Shown piece after piece: positions 4,750-9,675 of a stretch of 9,675 nucleotides of DNA (position 1 is its first letter; every line of letters begins with the position of its first letter). The notes under the pieces were generated by a model, which saw only the letters and a list, made by a program, of their open reading frames with translations, did not search any database and was not told where the DNA came from. The position numbers and the translations under genes are program-made. This DNA is from BMS3B sp964501105 (GTDB lineage Archaea > Hydrothermarchaeota > Hydrothermarchaeia > Hydrothermarchaeales > BMS3B), in NCBI GenBank assembly GCA_964501105.1, contig CAZCRG010000063.1, forward strand, positions 1 through 9,675, given 5' to 3'.

Positions 4750-5253
4750 ATGAGGAAGATGACTGAAGACAATCTCAGGGCAGCTTTTGCTGGCGAAAGT
4801 CAGGCTCATATGCGCTACCTTATCTTTGCAGATAAGGCAGAAGAACAGGGCTTCCCTGGGATCGCCAGGCTATTTAGAGCAATTGCCTATGCAGAGCAGG
4901 TTCACGCAACAAATCACTTCAACGCCCTTAGCCTCCTAGGAGATAGTGTAGATAACCTGAAAGAGGCGATCAAAGGAGAAAACTTTGAAGTTGATGAGAT
5001 GTATCCTGCATACAATGCTGTAGCAGAGCTTCAGGATGAAAAAGATGCAAAGGTGAGTATACTTTACGCCATTGAAGCAGAAAAAATACATGCTGAACTC
5101 TACACCAAAGCTAGAGAAGCTGCTAAGGAAAATAGAGATTTTGAAGTAGAAAAAATAAATATCTGTTCGAAATGTGGACATACAGTGATAGGAGAAGCAC
5201 CTGAGTATTGTCCAGTATGTGGTGCTGGAAAAGAAAGGTTTAAAGAATTTTAG
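4750..5253 (+). CDS. Rubrerythrin 2 (peroxide reductase)
   Basis: A second 167-aa rubrerythrin. The open frame extends back to a GTG at 4687, but the extra 21 residues are coded by AT-rich gap DNA overlapping the zinc-ribbon gene end, and GGAGGTG before the ATG at 4750 marks the true start. Diiron ligands: Glu16, Glu49-x-x-His52, Glu80 (with Glu77 and Glu83), Glu111-x-x-His114. Rubredoxin-like domain: C-S-K-C (139-142) and C-P-V-C (154-157). The role is as for rubrerythrin 1: NADH- or rubredoxin-linked H2O2 reduction. The two proteins share the A-A-F-A-G-E-S-Q-A motif down to identical codons but differ in most of the bundle, so they may respond to different partners or conditions. Its stop TAG overlaps the SD of the superoxide reductase gene. 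Confidence 0.95.
   Translation: MRKMTEDNLRAAFAGESQAHMRYLIFADKAEEQGFPGIARLFRAIAYAEQVHATNHFNALSLLGDSVDNLKEAIKGENFEVDEMYPAYNAVAELQDEKDAKVSILYAIEAEKIHAELYTKAREAAKENRDFEVEKINICSKCGHTVIGEAPEYCPVCGAGKERFKEF
4779..4805 (+). repeat. 27-bp exact repeat, copy 2 (in rubrerythrin 2)
   Basis: Second copy of the 27-bp identity at 4037-4063, in direct orientation and 742 bp away. Recombination between the copies would delete the zinc-ribbon gene and create a single chimeric, in-frame rubrerythrin. Confidence 0.75.
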
Positions 5254-5264
5254 GAGGCCTCAAT

Positions 5265-5627
5265 ATGGCTGAATTTTCACTCAAAGGTGTAAATAAACCC
5301 AAGGACCCTGAGAATATGACAGATCTCGAAAAGAAACATACCCCTGTTATTCATATTCCAGAAGATATAAAAGCCGGAGAGCCCTTCAGCGTCAAAATAA
5401 ATGTGGGGGAGTTTCTAAAACATCCCAATGAACCAGGACACTTTATAAACTGGATTGCTCTATACGATGAAGATTATACCTTCCTGGGTATGACTACCCT
5501 TGCTCCAGTGGTGAGTAATCCAAAAGTGAGGTTTACAGTAACTCTTGATGAGCCAACAACTTTGAGAGCTTTCGCTTTTTGTAATCTTCATGGTATATGG
5601 CAGGGAAAAAAAGAGGTTAAATTTTAG
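5265..5627 (+). CDS. Superoxide reductase (neelaredoxin, 1Fe type)
   Basis: A 120-aa class II (single-iron) superoxide reductase that turns superoxide into H2O2 without making O2. The Fe(His4Cys) site is complete: His25 (K-K-H-T-P), His53 and His59 (H-P-N-E-P-G-H), Cys106 and His109 (C-N-L-H-G-I-W). There is no N-terminal desulforedoxin (second iron) domain, so this is the neelaredoxin form. The motif usually written E-K-H-x-P reads E-K-K-H-T-P here, so the Glu sits at -3 from His and not -2, while the Lys at -1 is kept. SD GGAGG overlaps the rubrerythrin 2 stop. Its product, H2O2, is the substrate of the two rubrerythrins upstream. Electrons probably come from the rubredoxin at the end of the operon. 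Confidence 0.94.
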   Translation: MAEFSLKGVNKPKDPENMTDLEKKHTPVIHIPEDIKAGEPFSVKINVGEFLKHPNEPGHFINWIALYDEDYTFLGMTTLAPVVSNPKVRFTVTLDEPTTLRAFAFCNLHGIWQGKKEVKF

Positions 5628-5635
5628 GTGATTAG

Positions 5636-6841
5636 ATGAAGGCAAAGGAAATCAAGCCAAATGTTTACTGGGTTGGAGCGATAGACTGGAATGTAAGAGA
5701 CTTCCACGGTTATGTAACTCCAAGAGGCACAACATACAATAATTTTCTCATAATGGATAAGAAGATCACTTTAATAGATACAGTGAAGTACGACTTTGCA
5801 GACACAATGTTTGAAAGAATAAAGTGTCTTACAAATCCTGAGAAGATTGAAGTTGCAATTTGTAACCATATAGAGATGGACCATGCTGGCTCCTGGGATC
5901 AGGTCATGAAGGTGGCAAAAAATGCAACTCTATACACAACAGAGAGGGGCAAGCAGGGCCTTGAGAGACACTTTGACACCACAGGCTGGGATATTCAGGT
6001 TGTGAAAACAGGGGATGAAATAAAAATTGGAGAAAAAACACTGCAGTTTATAGAAACCCCCATGCTCCACTGGCCTGATAGCATGATGACCTATATACCT
6101 GAGGACAAGCTTCTCATCTCCCAGGATGCTTTTGGCCAGCACTGGGCTCAGGCCTCTCTCTTTGACGACCTCGTGCCTCAGGAAACTCTTGAGGATGCTG
6201 TTATAGACTACTATGCCAATATCCTAATGCCCTTTGGAAGGCTCATAAAGGCCAAGATAGCAGAGATACAGAAGCTGGGGCTTGATATAGATATGATAGC
6301 ACCAGACCATGGAGTAATCTGGAGGAAGAACCCGGGGAAGGTTCTTAATATGTACCTTGATATGGCCAGTGGCAAGGCAGAGGAAGGTGTAGTCATAGTT
6401 TACGACACCATGTGGCATTCCACTGAGAGAATGAGCAGAGCAGTGCTTGACGGCATTCTCGACGAGGGTATGTATGCTGAAGTAATTAAGCTCAGGGAAA
6501 CACCAATGAGTGTGGCAATAAAACAGTTCTGGAAGTATCGTGGCCTTTTAGTTGGTACTCCCACATTGAACAATGTGATGTTTCCAACAGTTGCTGAGTT
6601 TCTCCAGCATCTCAAAGGTTTGAGACCGGCCAATAGAATTGCTGGTGCCTTTGGAAGTTATGGCTGGGGTGGTGGCGCAGTTAAAGAAGCTCTCTCTGTG
6701 CTGAAGGAAATGAAGCTTGAAGTGGTTGAACCTGGCTTTGAGGTCAACTACCGCCCCAAGGAGAATGATTACGACGCTGGCTACGAATTCGGCAGGCTCT
6801 TTGCCCAGAAGGTGAAAGATTACCACAAAAAGTTTGAATAA
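5636..6841 (+). CDS. fprA: Flavodiiron protein FprA (F420H2 oxidase family)
   Basis: A 401-aa class A flavodiiron protein. The N-terminal metallo-beta-lactamase domain (~1-245) has a full diiron set: H-I-E-M-D-H (His78, Glu80, Asp82, His83), His145 in L-H-W-P-D, Asp164 in S-Q-D-A-F-G and His225 in P-D-H-G. The C-terminal flavodoxin domain (~250-395) has the FMN loop D-T-M-W-H-S-T-E (257-264), V-G-T-P-T-L-N-N, and G-S-Y-G-W-G-G-G. The enzyme reduces O2 to water (some also reduce NO). In methanogens the donor is F420H2; elsewhere it is rubredoxin, and both are conceivable here given the rubredoxin gene next door. There is no fused rubredoxin or flavin reductase domain. AGGTGAT lies just before the ATG, 8 nt after the superoxide reductase stop. 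Confidence 0.96.
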   Translation: MKAKEIKPNVYWVGAIDWNVRDFHGYVTPRGTTYNNFLIMDKKITLIDTVKYDFADTMFERIKCLTNPEKIEVAICNHIEMDHAGSWDQVMKVAKNATLYTTERGKQGLERHFDTTGWDIQVVKTGDEIKIGEKTLQFIETPMLHWPDSMMTYIPEDKLLISQDAFGQHWAQASLFDDLVPQETLEDAVIDYYANILMPFGRLIKAKIAEIQKLGLDIDMIAPDHGVIWRKNPGKVLNMYLDMASGKAEEGVVIVYDTMWHSTERMSRAVLDGILDEGMYAEVIKLRETPMSVAIKQFWKYRGLLVGTPTLNNVMFPTVAEFLQHLKGLRPANRIAGAFGSYGWGGGAVKEALSVLKEMKLEVVEPGFEVNYRPKENDYDAGYEFGRLFAQKVKDYHKKFE

Positions 6842-6851
6842 AGGTGATTTT

Positions 6852-6989
6852 ATGGCAAAATATAGATGTACTGTTTGTGGATATGTATATGACGAGGAAA
6901 GCGAGGGCAAGTCTTTTGACGAGTTGCCAGATTCATTCCGCTGCCCTATATGCAACGCTCCAAAGGATGCCTTCGAAAAGGTAGAGTAA
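6852..6989 (+). CDS. Short rubredoxin (45 aa)
   Basis: A 45-aa rubredoxin, translated directly from the ATG at 6852. SD GGTGAT (6843-6848) lies three bases before it, and the FprA stop is 10 nt upstream. Fe(Cys)4 knuckles: C-T-V-C-G-Y-V-Y (Cys6, Cys9) and C-P-I-C (Cys31, Cys34), with the usual L-P-D-S-F before the second knuckle and A-P-K-D-A-F after it. The stretch between knuckles is 21 residues, against about 29 in standard 52-54 aa rubredoxins, so the central loop is trimmed toward the compact form seen in rubrerythrin tails. It is expected to carry single electrons to superoxide reductase, the rubrerythrins or FprA. It is the last gene of the operon and is followed by T-runs. Confidence 0.93.
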   Translation: MAKYRCTVCGYVYDEESEGKSFDELPDSFRCPICNAPKDAFEKVE

Positions 6990-6994
6990 CCCCC

Positions 6995-7004
6995 TATATA
7001 TATT
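6995..7004 (+). promoter_or_regulatory. Possible TATA box for the hdrB gene
   Basis: TATATATATT stands about 52-61 nt before the HdrB ATG, which would give a leader of roughly 30 nt. It directly precedes the terminator T-runs, so the two signals would be superposed. An AT-rich run nearer the gene could instead serve. No SD is visible before the HdrB start. Confidence 0.35.
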
Positions 7005-7018
7005 TTTATTTTTTTGTT
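7003..7018 (+). terminator. T-rich terminator after rubredoxin
   Basis: Runs of five and seven T separated by a single A, 14 nt after the rubredoxin stop, match the oligo-T terminators of archaea. No stable stem precedes them. Confidence 0.6.
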
Positions 7019-7055
7019 GTAAGTACTTCCCACGTTATTTTTATTTCAATTTTTA

Positions 7056-7892
7056 ATGGAAGAAAGGCTACTTCACCTTGGATGTATGATTTACAATAGA
7101 TTTCCTGACTATGAAATCTCAGCCAAGGCTGTGCTAAGTGCCCTTGGAATTAAAGCAAGAGATATGCAGCAATTTGCCTGCTGCTCTTCAACAATAGTCC
7201 CCAGCTTCAGCGATGAGTGGATTTACCTTGCCTCCTACAATCTTGCCCTGGCTGAGAAGCAGAACCTCGATATTGTGACACTCTGCGGCACCTGCACTGC
7301 AACTTTCAAAAGAGCAAATTATGAACTGAGTAGAGATAAAGCTCTTCTGGAGAAGGTGAATTCCCGCCTGGAAGAGGTTGGTTTAAGCTACAGCGGCAAA
7401 ACTCAGGTTAACCACATCCTTGAGGTTCTTGTTGAAAGGCTGGAGGATTTGAAGAAGGTTGTGAAAAATAAGCTCAGCCTTAAGGTGGCTCTTCAGCACC
7501 CCTGTAATGTTTTCAGGCCTGGTTATATAGCAAATTTTGACAATCCCTTTGAGCCTCAGGCCATGAGAAAAATTCTCCAGCTCACAGGTGTGGAGATTGT
7601 GGACTACCCTGAGGAGTACCAGTGCTGTGGTTCCACTCTTACGATGCTGGATGAAAGTCTTGGTGCTCATGCAGGTGCTGAAAAGCTTATCTCGGCTCAG
7701 CGAGCAGGGGCAGATTTTATCTCAGTGGCATGTGGCAACTGCGCCTTTCTCTTCAACAGGAAACTTGAGGATATTAAAAAGGTAGAACCAGAGGTAAATA
7801 TAAAGACCCTTTTCATAACCCAGATTCTTGCTCTTGCTATGGGACTTGAAGATAGAGCTGCTTTAGACATAAGGGGTGTTGTGGTTGAGTGA
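7056..7892 (+). CDS. hdrB: Heterodisulfide reductase subunit B-like (HdrB)
   Basis: A 278-aa HdrB-family protein with two CCG (cysteine-rich) domains. First: Cys10, Cys42-Cys43, C-G-T-C 77-80. Second: Cys150, Cys190-Cys191-Gly, C-G-N-C 226-229. This fits the family spacing C-X31-39-CC-X33-36-CxxC that builds the noncubane [4Fe-4S] clusters which split the CoM-S-S-CoB disulfide in methanogens. In the first set CC is followed by Ser-Ser, not Gly. The start keeps Cys10; no later Met does. No SD is visible, so translation may be leaderless or SD-independent, unlike nearly all other genes here. HdrC follows with an 8-nt overlap. No HdrA or HdrD is in the window. The substrate could be the heterodisulfide or another disulfide, as in Hdr-like complexes of non-methanogens. 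Confidence 0.9.
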   Translation: MEERLLHLGCMIYNRFPDYEISAKAVLSALGIKARDMQQFACCSSTIVPSFSDEWIYLASYNLALAEKQNLDIVTLCGTCTATFKRANYELSRDKALLEKVNSRLEEVGLSYSGKTQVNHILEVLVERLEDLKKVVKNKLSLKVALQHPCNVFRPGYIANFDNPFEPQAMRKILQLTGVEIVDYPEEYQCCGSTLTMLDESLGAHAGAEKLISAQRAGADFISVACGNCAFLFNRKLEDIKKVEPEVNIKTLFITQILALAMGLEDRAALDIRGVVVE

Positions 7893-8271
7893 GCTTCCTC
7901 AAGCCTGCATTAGATGTGGAAAATGCAGAAAGGTTTGTATAGTGGAGAAGCTAAAACCTGAGGTGGAAGCTTCTGTTTTGGAGAGAGAGGACAGCTTTCT
8001 CTGTGCCTCCTGCTGGAAGTGCATGGAGGCCTGTCCATCAGGTATAGACATTTATAACTTAATGATGGAGGCAAGAAGGAATAAGAGGCTTCCTGAGAGC
8101 TTTGAGATGAGTATAAAGAATATTCTTGAGACCGGTTACTCAATGCCCATGCGCGGCATAGCTTCCATAAGGGAGATGTATGGTCTTGCTCCAATAGAGC
8201 CTCCTTCCAGAGAGGTTATATATAAGCTCCTCAGAGGAGTTAAAGAGAGGCTTGAAAATGCTAAATCTTGA
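7885..8271 (+). CDS. hdrC: Heterodisulfide reductase subunit C-like (HdrC)
   Basis: A 128-aa iron-sulfur protein with two [4Fe-4S] motifs: C-I-R-C-G-K-C-R-K-V-C (Cys8, 11, 14, 18) and C-A-S-C-W-K-C-M-E-A-C-P (Cys40, 43, 46, 50). The Pro that usually follows the first motif is replaced by Ile. The layout and the following G-I-D-I-Y-N-L-M helix match HdrC, which passes electrons to HdrB. At 128 aa it is shorter than methanogen HdrC (about 185 aa, from memory). Start: TTG at 7885 has GGGGTG 6 nt upstream and gives M-S-E-L; a GTG at 7876 lies inside that SD and is less likely. It overlaps the HdrB end by 8 nt and the next gene start by 14 nt, so the three are probably coupled. The B-then-C order is the reverse of methanogen hdrCB. 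Confidence 0.87.
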   Translation: MSELPQACIRCGKCRKVCIVEKLKPEVEASVLEREDSFLCASCWKCMEACPSGIDIYNLMMEARRNKRLPESFEMSIKNILETGYSMPMRGIASIREMYGLAPIEPPSREVIYKLLRGVKERLENAKS

Positions 8272-9457
8272 TATTGAGTTTATAAATATGCTTTTAATAT
8301 CAGCTCTCGCAGGTGGTCTCTTAGGTGTAGAAAGAGAGTACAGAATAAAGGTAATCGCAGGCACAAGAACTTTTATGCTCTTTTCCCTTCTGGGTACCTT
8401 TGGGGTTTATATCTCAAGTAAGCTCTCTCTGCCTTTTATTAACTACCTCCTCCTTGGAGCTGTCTTCTTAGTTCTCCTCCTGGGCGTGATAAAGAACTTT
8501 TTGACCAACGACATTGGAATTACAACAGTTACAGCCTTCTTCTTATCCTTTCTCCTTGGCGTGGTAGTAGGCTTAGGGCTCTACCTGGAAGCAATTTCTG
8601 CCAGCTTTATAATAACAGGCATTCTTATCTCCAAGAAGTACTCCCAGATGTTGTCGGCAGCTCTGGAGCTGGAGGAGATGCGCTCTGCTATAGAGTTTGG
8701 AATGATCGCCTTTGTTCTCTATCCTGTTGTGCCTTATGCTACAGTGGATGCCTTTGGCCTCATCAATCCCCAGATTCTTCTGAGAGCTATTATTGCAATC
8801 ACCACAATAGGCTTTGCCAGTTTTCTTATCCTGAGAATTTCAACTTCCCTTCATCCGCTTTTAATAGCTGCCCTGGGTGCTCTTGTGCACTATCAGAAAA
8901 CAGTTTCAATTCTTGCAAGAAGTAAAAATCCCTTCTCTGCCATTGCAGTAGCAACGTCAGCCATGTTCTTCAGAAATCTCCTTGTTGTAGCTATTATCTC
9001 CTTCTCTCTCTTTAAGATGCTCCTGATTCCTGCTGGAGTCATGATTTTTTCAGGCATGGCTCTTGCTCTTCTCTTCAGAAGGGGTACAGTGGTAAAGGAG
9101 CTTGACCTGAGCATACCCTTTGCCATTACTCCTGCTCTCATATTCTCTATTTATTATATTTTCTTCACCTTTGCAGCTTATCTTCTCAGAGATTATTCTA
9201 TTATTGTTTTCACTCTCTTTTCCTTTATGGCAGGAATCCCCTATAGTGTAGCTTTAATTTCCTCTCTTGCTACTCTTGTGGCTCTCGATAAGATCGCTCT
9301 TGAGGTTGCCCTTGTTGGCAGCATCTTTTCCCTCCTGGGCAGCGCACTCAAAGCAGTATTTATTTCAAGAAAAGATAGGAAGACCTTATATAAAATGGCG
9401 GTCTTCTTTGTGGTGGCAGCTTTCGCAGGTTTTGCAGCTCTTTTAGTCTCAGTCTGA
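8258..9457 (+). CDS. MgtC/DUF4010 family membrane protein
   Basis: A 399-aa integral membrane protein, hydrophobic almost throughout, with roughly ten to twelve candidate membrane helices. The N-terminal part carries the MgtC/SapB signature: A-L-A-G-G-L-L-G-V-E-R-E-Y-R followed by A-G-T-R-T-F-M-L-F-S-L-L-G. The C-terminal part matches the DUF4010 arrangement by length and pattern. MgtC-type proteins are linked to growth at low Mg2+ and to control of membrane energetics, but the biochemical role of the long MgtC-DUF4010 form is not known. Start: ATG at 8258 with GAGAGG 7 nt upstream; a TTG two codons earlier is less likely. It overlaps hdrC by 14 nt, which is unexpected and ties a membrane protein to a soluble redox pair. 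Confidence 0.85.
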   Translation: MLNLDIEFINMLLISALAGGLLGVEREYRIKVIAGTRTFMLFSLLGTFGVYISSKLSLPFINYLLLGAVFLVLLLGVIKNFLTNDIGITTVTAFFLSFLLGVVVGLGLYLEAISASFIITGILISKKYSQMLSAALELEEMRSAIEFGMIAFVLYPVVPYATVDAFGLINPQILLRAIIAITTIGFASFLILRISTSLHPLLIAALGALVHYQKTVSILARSKNPFSAIAVATSAMFFRNLLVVAIISFSLFKMLLIPAGVMIFSGMALALLFRRGTVVKELDLSIPFAITPALIFSIYYIFFTFAAYLLRDYSIIVFTLFSFMAGIPYSVALISSLATLVALDKIALEVALVGSIFSLLGSALKAVFISRKDRKTLYKMAVFFVVAAFAGFAALLVSV

Positions 9458-9489
9458 AAAATAATTCCAGGTATCTTTAAAAAGAGGTG

Positions 9490-9675
9490 CTAATTTTTAA
9501 AATATCTGAATAACTTCTTCCCCCACTCCACAGCTTCTGGGTCCTTTGATACCAGTATGTTTTGAAAATCCAGGCTCCGGTCATTGAAGAGGGCAAGCGC
9601 AATTGACTTCATATTCGACATAAATGCAAATTTGATATTATTGTTTATAATTAAATCGATATTCTTATGATCTAT
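9490..9675 (-). CDS. FilR1-type archaeal regulator, C-terminal fragment
   Basis: The last 61 codons of a minus-strand gene cut by the window edge; its start lies beyond 9675. The frame is open from the edge to a TAG at 9492-9490. The reading I-K-F-A-F, then S-I-A-L-A-L-F-N-D-R-S-L-D, then K-D-P-E-A-V-E-W-G-K-K-L-F-R-Y-F matches by eye the end of the archaeal FilR1/DUF1724 ligand domain, which normally follows an N-terminal winged helix (methanogenesis regulator FilR1 family). The acidic D-P-E-A-x-E-W-G-x-x-L-F closing motif is the strongest sign. It converges on the membrane protein gene with a 32-bp gap. Function and target cannot be judged from the fragment. Confidence 0.72.
   Translation of the reverse strand: MDHKNIDLIINNNIKFAFMSNMKSIALALFNDRSLDFQNILVSKDPEAVEWGKKLFRYFKN

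Noticed and set aside
7021..7028. Palindrome AAGTACTT after the rubredoxin terminator as an operator
   Set aside because: An 8-bp self-complementary word is expected by chance in this composition, and it is not repeated near the hdrB start.
6548..7033. 161-aa minus-strand frame opposite FprA and rubredoxin
   Set aside because: It is the antisense shadow of two clear genes. The peptide has no domain pattern and begins in the terminator region.
8269..8271. Frameshift explaining the short HdrC
   Set aside because: The next gene starts in another frame within 14 nt with its own SD and encodes an MgtC-type protein, not the missing HdrC tail, so HdrC ends here genuinely.
1..9675. CRISPR array, transposase, tRNA or rRNA gene
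   Set aside because: No regularly spaced repeats, transposase motifs, terminal inverted repeats or cloverleaf-like segments were seen on either strand.

Overview
The window looks like a piece of a euryarchaeal chromosome from a strict anaerobe, most likely a methanogen relative or an Archaeoglobus/ANME-like lineage. The evidence is: an FprA-type flavodiiron protein (F420H2 oxidase family), separate HdrB and HdrC subunits, an archaeal roadblock + DUF2226-like + small GTPase operon, an archaeal Lrp/AsnC regulator, the tail of a FilR1-type regulator, TATA-like promoters, and GGTGA/GGAGGTG ribosome binding sites. The DNA is moderately AT-rich. I cannot name the genus from the sequence.

Layout. 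(1) 37-1627, plus strand: a tight three-gene operon of a roadblock/LC7 protein, a DUF2226/PATAN-like protein and a Ras-like GTPase, resembling an archaeal counterpart of MglB/MglA-type switches. (2) 1578-2186, minus strand: a Cys-rich protein of unknown function whose 3' end overlaps the GTPase gene convergently by 50 bp. (3) 2282-3580, minus strand: an Lrp/AsnC regulator, a ferritin/bacterioferritin-like diiron protein and a small cyclophilin-like protein. (4) 3581-3813: a divergent control region rich in short dyads and a recurring CGATAT motif. (5) 3814-6989, plus strand: an oxygen and peroxide defence operon of a 60-aa winged-helix protein, rubrerythrin 1, a 59-aa zinc-ribbon protein, rubrerythrin 2, superoxide reductase, FprA and a short rubredoxin. 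(6) 7056-9457, plus strand: HdrB, HdrC and an MgtC/DUF4010 membrane protein with overlapping reading frames. (7) 9490-9675, minus strand: the C-terminal 61 residues of a FilR1-type regulator, cut by the window edge.

How it fits together. Regions 3-5 form one coherent stress module. Superoxide reductase turns superoxide into peroxide, the two rubrerythrins remove peroxide, FprA reduces O2 to water, and rubredoxin can carry electrons. The ferritin-like protein on the other side of the control region could hold iron. The Lrp protein and the mini winged-helix protein are the obvious candidate regulators. Region 6 is a thiol/disulfide redox unit without HdrA or HdrD in view. Four start sites were revised from the longest open frame on ribosome-binding-site evidence (Cys-rich protein, cyclophilin-like protein, rubrerythrin 2, HdrC), and the membrane protein start was moved by two codons. 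Two small genes (59 and 45 aa) and one edge-truncated gene were found by direct translation.
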